Source: Deltaproteobacteria bacterium
GTDB taxonomy: Bacteria > Desulfobacterota > DSM-4660 > Desulfatiglandales > HGW-15
Reading direction: 5' to 3'
Length of the DNA stretch: 14,507 nucleotides
Assembly: GCA_019308525.1 (NCBI GenBank)
Contig: JAFDIC010000049.1
Coordinates: 1 to 14,507 of the forward strand
Positions 10,191 through 14,507 of the stretch are shown here, in pieces. The translations under genes and the position numbers were made by a program. The notes below the pieces were generated by a model. That model ran no database searches. It was not told the origin of the DNA and saw only the letters and a list, made by a program, of their open reading frames with translations. How positions within the stretch are numbered: position 1 is the first letter of the stretch; every line of letters starts with the position of its first letter.

Positions 10191-10970
10191 TCAACGGAGA
10201 TCCTGAGGCATTACCGTTGGCAAGGGGCACTTCTTGAGCCGTTCCAGCTCCTCGCGGCAGGTCAAGTCATAGGTTATGGGCGTTATTGTAATCATGTTCA
10301 TCCTGAGGGCCTTGGTATCAGCATCCATGTCCTCGTCTCCCGATGGTGTCTCTCCCGTGAGCCAATAGTAGATATTCCCCCTGGGGTCTACCCGCCGCTC
10401 GAACCTCTCCCTGAACCTCCCCAGCCCCTGCCTTGTGATGGAGATCCCCTTTATCCTGTCCGCAGACACCGCCGGAATATTAACATTTAGGGCGGTCCCC
10501 TGCCTTAGTCCCTCCCGCAGCATGAATCGGATTATCTCCCGGCTGAAACCTGCGGCAAAGGTGAAATCCGGATCCTTTCTGGTATTGATGGAAATTGCCG
10601 CAGATCTTATCCCGAAGAAGGCCCCTTCCGTGGCAGCAGAGACTGTCCCGGAATACAGGACATTGACTCCAACGTTGGCTCCCAGGTTGATCCCTGAAAG
10701 CACCACTTCCGGAGGCTCCCCCAGGATCTCTTGAACGGCTATCTTTACGCAGTCGGCGGGAGTCCCTGATACCCCATACCCATAGAAAGTGCCGTTCTTG
10801 CTGATCTCTCTCACCCTCAGGGGTAATGAGAGGGTAATTGCGTGCCCGACAGCGCTCATCTCGGTTTCAGGGGCAACGATATGGACCTGGAAATCGTCTT
10901 TCAGTTCCTGGTAAAGTGCCCACAACCCTGGTGCGTGTATTCCATCATCATTGGTCAGCAATACTCTCAT
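10191..10970 (-). CDS. surE: 5'/3'-nucleotidase SurE (survival protein)
   Basis: SurE is a cytoplasmic divalent-metal-dependent phosphatase that removes phosphate from nucleoside 5'- and 3'-monophosphates and short polyphosphates; it is linked to stationary-phase survival. The 259-aa length is normal. The N-terminus MRVLLTNDDG gives the metal ligands Asp8 and Asp9. APETEMSAVGHA contains Ser39, and SGTPADCVK is at 68-76. SGINLGANVG (92-101) contains the ligand Asn95, and YSGTVSAATEGAFFG follows. All catalytic features are intact. The ATG at 10970-10968 has AAAGGG close upstream. In many proteobacteria surE sits beside pcm, nlpD and rpoS; here it is alone, between a convergent unknown operon and a divergent histidine kinase. 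Confidence 0.95.
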   Translation of the reverse strand: MRVLLTNDDGIHAPGLWALYQELKDDFQVHIVAPETEMSAVGHAITLSLPLRVREISKNGTFYGYGVSGTPADCVKIAVQEILGEPPEVVLSGINLGANVGVNVLYSGTVSAATEGAFFGIRSAAISINTRKDPDFTFAAGFSREIIRFMLREGLRQGTALNVNIPAVSADRIKGISITRQGLGRFRERFERRVDPRGNIYYWLTGETPSGDEDMDADTKALRMNMITITPITYDLTCREELERLKKCPLPTVMPQDLR

Positions 10971-11046
10971 CCCTTTGTTCCCCTTTGTTGAGTCCCTTTA
11001 CTTTCCCTCTTGCTGTTGAGACAGGATGGGCCTGGTGCTCCTCATT

Positions 11047-11074
11047 TTGATTGCTTGTTTGTGAAAATTATAAT
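11047..11074 (+). promoter_or_regulatory. Promoter of the GAF histidine kinase gene
   Basis: TTGATT (11047-11052), a 16-nt spacer and a perfect TATAAT (11069-11074) form a good sigma70-like promoter. The start point would be near 11081, leaving a leader of about 60 nt before the TTG start. It overlaps the predicted surE promoter on the other strand. Confidence 0.55.
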
Positions 11075-11098
11075 ATAAATACTAAAGGTTAACAGCAA
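11070..11098 (-). promoter_or_regulatory. Promoter candidate for surE, overlapping the divergent promoter
   Basis: On the minus strand TTGCTG (11098-11093), a 17-nt spacer and TATTAT (11075-11070) give a moderate sigma70-like promoter. Its -10 shares bases with the TATAAT of the plus-strand promoter, so the two would compete for RNA polymerase. Prediction only. Confidence 0.4.
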
Positions 11099-11141
11099 AA
11101 ATCGTTGACCAATTCGGCTTAGGAATAGGGCACTACAGGCC

Positions 11142-12413
11142 TTGGAAGAAAAACCATATAAGGACATCCACCACAAAGAACTCGACACCATCCTCAAATT
11201 CAGCGCTCTTATTAACTCCTCCCTGAACCTCGAGGAGGTCCTGGACAATGCGATGAAATGGGCAGAGGAATTCATGGAAGCCGAGGCGAGTTCGGTCTAC
11301 GAGCTGGACGAGAAGAACAACGAGTTGTTTGTCCGCCATGCACGGGGCGAAAGAAAGGAAGAAATCAAAGGGATCCGACTAAAGGTGGGTGAAGGCATAG
11401 CCGGTTGGGTCGTCCAGAAGGGAAAGCCGCTCGCCATCCAAGACGTGAAGAAAGACGAGCGCTTCAGCGACAAATACGACAGGATCACGGGTTTTCGAAC
11501 CAAGTCCATGATATGCGTCCCCCTGATGCTCAGGGGTAAGCCCACGGGTGCTCTTCAAGTATTGAACAAGAACTCCAAGAAACCTTTCAACCATGCAGAC
11601 CTGGAGCTTCTCAACAGCATGTCCCAGCAAATCGCGGTGGCAATCGAAAATGCAAGGTTGTACCAGCGCCTCCAGGAGAAATACGCCAATACCACGAGGG
11701 AGCTCCGAATAACCCAAAAGAAACTGATACGCACTGAACGCCTGGCAGCAATGGTTCACCTTGTTCAAGGGGTGGCTCACGAGATAAGGAACCCGATTAT
11801 GACTATCGGCGGCTTTGCTTACAGGATCAAGAAAGAAGTGAATGACAATTACAGGCTCCAGAAATATGTTGACATAATCCTTGAAGAATCGGCCAGGCTC
11901 GAAAAACTAGTCAGGGAGGTCAGAGAGTTTACAGAGGTTCAAACAGCCTCCCTTACCCTGGATAGCCTTGGGCCGGTGGTTAAGGAAGTCCTGAAAGTCT
12001 TCAGGCCCCTGGCAAGAAGTCAGAAGGTGAAGATGTCCTACGGGGCCGCCAGAAAGATACCCCTGATCGAGATGGACGCCTCCCAGATCGAGATCGCCCT
12101 TACCAATCTGGTTGAAAACGCACTGGAGGCCATGCCGGACGGGGGTCACCTTGGCGTCAGGATCTCAAAGGACAAGGACTACCTGGTCCTTGCAATCCAG
12201 GACAATGGCTGTGGTATTTCAAAGGAGAAGCTGGATGCCGTGTACGACCCCTTTGTCACTTCCAAGCCCCGGGGGGCTGGATTGGGTCTGACCATGGTCC
12301 ACCAGATCGTTCTAAATCACGGCGGTGAAATAAATATTGAAAGTGCGCTGAACCGGGGTACTGAGGTGACCATCAGGTTTCCTCTGCCCGGGTCTACCGC
12401 TCCAGGCTCCTAG
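11142..12413 (+). CDS. GAF-domain sensor histidine kinase
   Basis: This is a soluble two-component sensor kinase of 423 aa with no membrane segment. Residues about 25-172 form a GAF domain (VGEGIAGWVVQKGKPLAIQD, then SMICVPLMLRGKPTGALQVLN). A coiled-coil linker follows (about 170-203), then HisKA with the H-box VAHEIRNP, phospho-acceptor His213. The HATPase_c domain has the N-box TNLVENALEAM (321-331), the G1 box DNGCGIS (354-360), the F-box DPFVTSK (369-375) and the G2 box GAGLGL (378-383). All catalytic motifs are intact. The start is TTG 11142: an in-frame stop lies 36 nt upstream and no ATG or GTG precedes the GAF domain. The SD is weak (ACAGG). No response regulator is encoded within the window, so the partner is unknown. 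The GAF ligand cannot be predicted. Confidence 0.93.
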   Translation: MEEKPYKDIHHKELDTILKFSALINSSLNLEEVLDNAMKWAEEFMEAEASSVYELDEKNNELFVRHARGERKEEIKGIRLKVGEGIAGWVVQKGKPLAIQDVKKDERFSDKYDRITGFRTKSMICVPLMLRGKPTGALQVLNKNSKKPFNHADLELLNSMSQQIAVAIENARLYQRLQEKYANTTRELRITQKKLIRTERLAAMVHLVQGVAHEIRNPIMTIGGFAYRIKKEVNDNYRLQKYVDIILEESARLEKLVREVREFTEVQTASLTLDSLGPVVKEVLKVFRPLARSQKVKMSYGAARKIPLIEMDASQIEIALTNLVENALEAMPDGGHLGVRISKDKDYLVLAIQDNGCGISKEKLDAVYDPFVTSKPRGAGLGLTMVHQIVLNHGGEINIESALNRGTEVTIRFPLPGSTAPGS

Positions 12414-12449
12414 AGATTTATCAAACCAATAGAGTTCCGAGGAGACGGA

Positions 12450-13331
12450 ATGAGAAACAAAGATGGCAAGGCATGGTGGTGGATAGGACTTTTTTTTGTC
12501 GCTGCACTGGCAATAGTGATAAGCTACTTCCTGGGGCTGGAGAAGGGACAGAAAGAAAAAGACACACAAAAGATCTTCCCTCCCAAGGAGAGGGTTGAGT
12601 CGGTCAGGCCTGTAGAGACAACCTCTTCCCAGGAGAAAGAACCGGTTGAACCCATAGAACCGCAAGTCCATGAAAGGGAACGGCCTCAGCTCTTCAAGGA
12701 CTGCACCCAGGTTCAGCGCGAGATAGGCGAGTTCTTCGCCTACCTGGATCAAAAGAAATATGTCAGGACCTTTGCCTCGGATGGGAACAGTTACGACAGA
12801 TTCAAGGAGATTTTGCAGGCCCTCTCCAAGAAGCCCCCCATCCCTGCCGGGGAAGGTGTCGACGCCAGACTAATAACAAAAAATATATTCCACTTTTTTC
12901 GCATTCTTGACAAAAGGGATCTGCGCTTGATCAAGGAGATTCTCAAGAATGAGAATGATTCCATGGAGATGAATCTGGCGCTCTTCTACGTATGGCTTAC
13001 CGGCAAGGAAAGCTCCCCGTGCCCTGACCAGGAAGGGATCAGGCCTCCCCTCCAGGTCCTTTACAAGTATGCCGGCTTTTTTCTAAATACCATCGGGGGG
13101 CGCTCCTACCTGTTCAGGAGGTCTACAAAGCTCAGACTCCTGGTCAGCTTTTACTCCCTCTTGATCGTCCATGAAGCCGACATACAAGGGAAGAATACCT
13201 ACGGGATAGATGTATTGCCTCTCATACAACCCCTTGAGGAGGAAATTGCTCTGTACCCGGACCTTTATTTTAAGGATGAATACCTGGAAAGACTGGACGA
13301 AATCGCCCTCTATTACGCCGAGAGGCGGTAG
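12450..13331 (+). CDS. Membrane-anchored protein of unknown function
   Basis: This 293-aa protein is not recognised as any family. An N-terminal anchor (WWWIGLFFVAALAIVISYFLG, about 9-29) follows a short basic start, so the bulk should lie in the periplasm. Next comes a Lys/Glu/Pro-rich flexible linker (about 31-80), then a helical domain from about 83 to the end that contains two or three cysteines (such as Cys85 and CPDQEG). The layout resembles a periplasmic helical domain held off the membrane by a spacer. The ATG has GAGGAG 5 nt upstream, a strong SD. It starts 36 nt after the histidine kinase stop and 33 nt before the PP2C remnant, so it probably belongs to the same operon. Function unknown. 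Confidence 0.8.
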   Translation: MRNKDGKAWWWIGLFFVAALAIVISYFLGLEKGQKEKDTQKIFPPKERVESVRPVETTSSQEKEPVEPIEPQVHERERPQLFKDCTQVQREIGEFFAYLDQKKYVRTFASDGNSYDRFKEILQALSKKPPIPAGEGVDARLITKNIFHFFRILDKRDLRLIKEILKNENDSMEMNLALFYVWLTGKESSPCPDQEGIRPPLQVLYKYAGFFLNTIGGRSYLFRRSTKLRLLVSFYSLLIVHEADIQGKNTYGIDVLPLIQPLEEEIALYPDLYFKDEYLERLDEIALYYAERR

Positions 13332-13364
13332 AAAATATCGTCCTTTTTTCGGGTAACAAAGGAA

Positions 13365-13549
13365 ATGGAGATAGAATCTTTCGGCATCAGTGATATCGGA
13401 CCCGTCAGGCAGATAAACGAAGACTCCTACCTCGTCAATGAAACAGAAGGTCTCTTCCTGGCGGCCTTGACAACGTCACCGTAGTACTACTGAGGTGCCG
13501 CGCCCAACAGAGCAGGACAGCCAATTCAGAGAAAAGGAGTTTCCCATAG
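13365..13549 (+). pseudogene. Internally deleted PP2C-type Ser/Thr protein phosphatase
   Basis: From ATG 13365 the frame encodes the canonical start of a bacterial PP2C (Stp1/PrpC) phosphatase: MEIESFGISDIGPVRQINED, then SYLVNETEGLFL, where family members continue with (V)ADGMGGH. Here the sequence instead jumps to the family's C-terminal motif, read in another frame from 13460: GGLDNVTVVLLRCRAQ, ending at TAG 13547-13549. The intact N-terminal frame stops at 13484 after 39 codons. About 170-190 residues, including the metal-binding DGMGG region, must be missing, and the two halves are out of frame by one base. No active enzyme can be made. The final TAG directly abuts the ATG of the FHA gene, whose SD lies in the remnant. 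A sequencing or assembly deletion cannot be excluded from sequence alone. Confidence 0.8.
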
Positions 13550-14507
13550 ATGCCTTCTTTGAGCATAGAACCCGAAAAAGGCAAGCCATTCACCTATCAG
13601 ATAAGGAAAGATTCCATATTCATCGGCCGTTCCAGGCAAAATGATGTCCTGCTGCCAGATACCACCGTATCCCGGAGGCACGCCCAGGTAAGCAAGACAC
13701 GTGAAGGTTATCTCTTGATAGACCTGGGGAGTCATAATGGAACCTATGTAAACGGTACCCCGGTCTCAAGGCGCCTTTTGAGGCCTGCTGACCGGATTAT
13801 GATCGGTTCCTACAGATTGACCTTCTCGGAAGAAACACCGCAACCACAGCTTGTCTCTAAGAAACCCACGGCGGTATTTCACGAAACCCTGGACCAGAGA
13901 GAGGAAGAGGTTCTAAGAAATGTAGGCCCCGAGCTGGAGAAAGTGCCCGACCAGACGTTCCTTGTCTCTGTAAAGGGAGAAAAGGCTCCCCTCAAGAAAG
14001 CCTTCGAGGAACCGGGTATCCCTGAACTCCAGGACCTGGAGAAAAGCAACAAGATACTATTCGTCCTTTACCAGATAAGCAGGAAACTGAACACCTTCCA
14101 GGACTTTGACGCGCTCCTGGACACAATTATGGACTCCATATTCCAAGTTATCGACGCGGATCACGGTTTTGTCGCTCTCCTGGGCGACGGTCCCGACGAG
14201 CTAATCCCCAAGGTGGTAAAATATAGAAATCCTACACAAAGCCACCCCCAGGAACTCCGAATAAGTCGCACCATAATCAACAAGGTTGTCAAGGAGAGGG
14301 TTTCCGTGCTCACGTCAAACGCTATGGAAGACGACCGTTTCGAGGCAGCGGAGAGCGTCCTCATACAAAACATCCGCTCTGTTATGTCCGTCCCCCTTTG
14401 GCGCAACAACGAAATCATTGGGGTCATACAAGTGGACAGTTTCAGGGTGAGCAACAGATTTACCAAGACCGACCTCGATCTCCTGACTACCATAAGTAAT
14501 CAAATGG
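13550..14507 (+). CDS. FHA-GAF domain signalling protein (partial, runs off the window)
   Basis: The frame is open from ATG 13550 to the window end (319 codons, no stop). AAGGAG lies 10 nt upstream. Residues about 3-93 are a forkhead-associated domain, which binds phosphothreonine. The conserved GR is at 26-27, SRRH at 41-44 and HNGTYVNG at 62-69. A charged linker (about 95-160) leads to a GAF domain at about 187-319, with VMSVPLWRNNEIIGVIQVDS resembling the kinase's GAF strand pair. Proteins with this start often end in a nucleotide cyclase, sigma54-activator or kinase domain; what follows here is outside the window. Its position after a PP2C remnant fits the common PP2C/FHA/Ser-Thr kinase signalling cluster. 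The gene carries all the key FHA residues and looks intact so far. Confidence 0.9.
   Translation, partial: MPSLSIEPEKGKPFTYQIRKDSIFIGRSRQNDVLLPDTTVSRRHAQVSKTREGYLLIDLGSHNGTYVNGTPVSRRLLRPADRIMIGSYRLTFSEETPQPQLVSKKPTAVFHETLDQREEEVLRNVGPELEKVPDQTFLVSVKGEKAPLKKAFEEPGIPELQDLEKSNKILFVLYQISRKLNTFQDFDALLDTIMDSIFQVIDADHGFVALLGDGPDELIPKVVKYRNPTQSHPQELRISRTIINKVVKERVSVLTSNAMEDDRFEAAESVLIQNIRSVMSVPLWRNNEIIGVIQVDSFRVSNRFTKTDLDLLTTISNQM

Overview
The window looks like chromosomal DNA of an anaerobic Gram-negative bacterium. A delta-proteobacterial / Desulfobacterota type (sulfate reducer or syntroph) fits best. The basis is a full-length single-chain pyruvate:ferredoxin oxidoreductase, a type IV pilus PilM, a long YeiH-type transporter, GAF/FHA signalling proteins, moderate-to-high GC coding DNA and frequent TTG/GTG starts with strong Shine-Dalgarno (SD) sites. 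The taxonomic placement is inference.

Layout. (1) 43-1348, minus strand: a 65-aa XRE-type helix-turn-helix protein followed 13 nt later by pilM. A good sigma70-like promoter (TTGACA-N16-TATGAT, 1437 to 1410) carries a 10-bp palindrome in its spacer. The operon probably continues off the left edge. (2) 1757-2380, plus: signal peptidase I (lepB) with a TTG start, preceded by about 400 nt of mostly AT-rich non-coding DNA. (3) 2381-2695: a gap with a weak terminator-like hairpin and a region of mutually exclusive pairings just ahead of nifJ. (4) 2696-6217, plus: nifJ/PFOR, followed by two stem-loops, the second a clear intrinsic terminator. (5) 6353-6603: a leader with a promoter candidate and two nearly identical strong SD sequences. 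Only the second is followed by a start codon, that of a YeiH-family membrane transporter (6604-7956). (6) 8088-10162, plus: a tight three-gene unit of two tandem paralogues of unknown function and a GNAT/FemAB-like acyltransferase. (7) 10191-10970, minus: surE, convergent with (6). It is divergent from (8), with overlapping promoters in the AT-rich 11063-11098 stretch. (8) 11142 to the right edge, plus: a GAF-domain sensor histidine kinase, a membrane-anchored protein of unknown function, a wrecked PP2C-type phosphatase gene, and an FHA-GAF protein that runs off the edge.

The most distinctive observation is at 13365-13549. The first ~32 codons of a PP2C protein phosphatase (motif SDIGPVRQINEDS) are joined directly, out of frame, to the last ~29 codons of the same kind of protein (GGLDNVTVVLL). 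The whole catalytic middle is missing. The remnant's final stop codon abuts the start of the FHA gene, so an internal deletion seems to have killed the phosphatase but kept the translation signals of the FHA gene. The other item worth pursuing is the uncharacterised paralogue pair plus acyltransferase downstream of the YeiH-type transporter.
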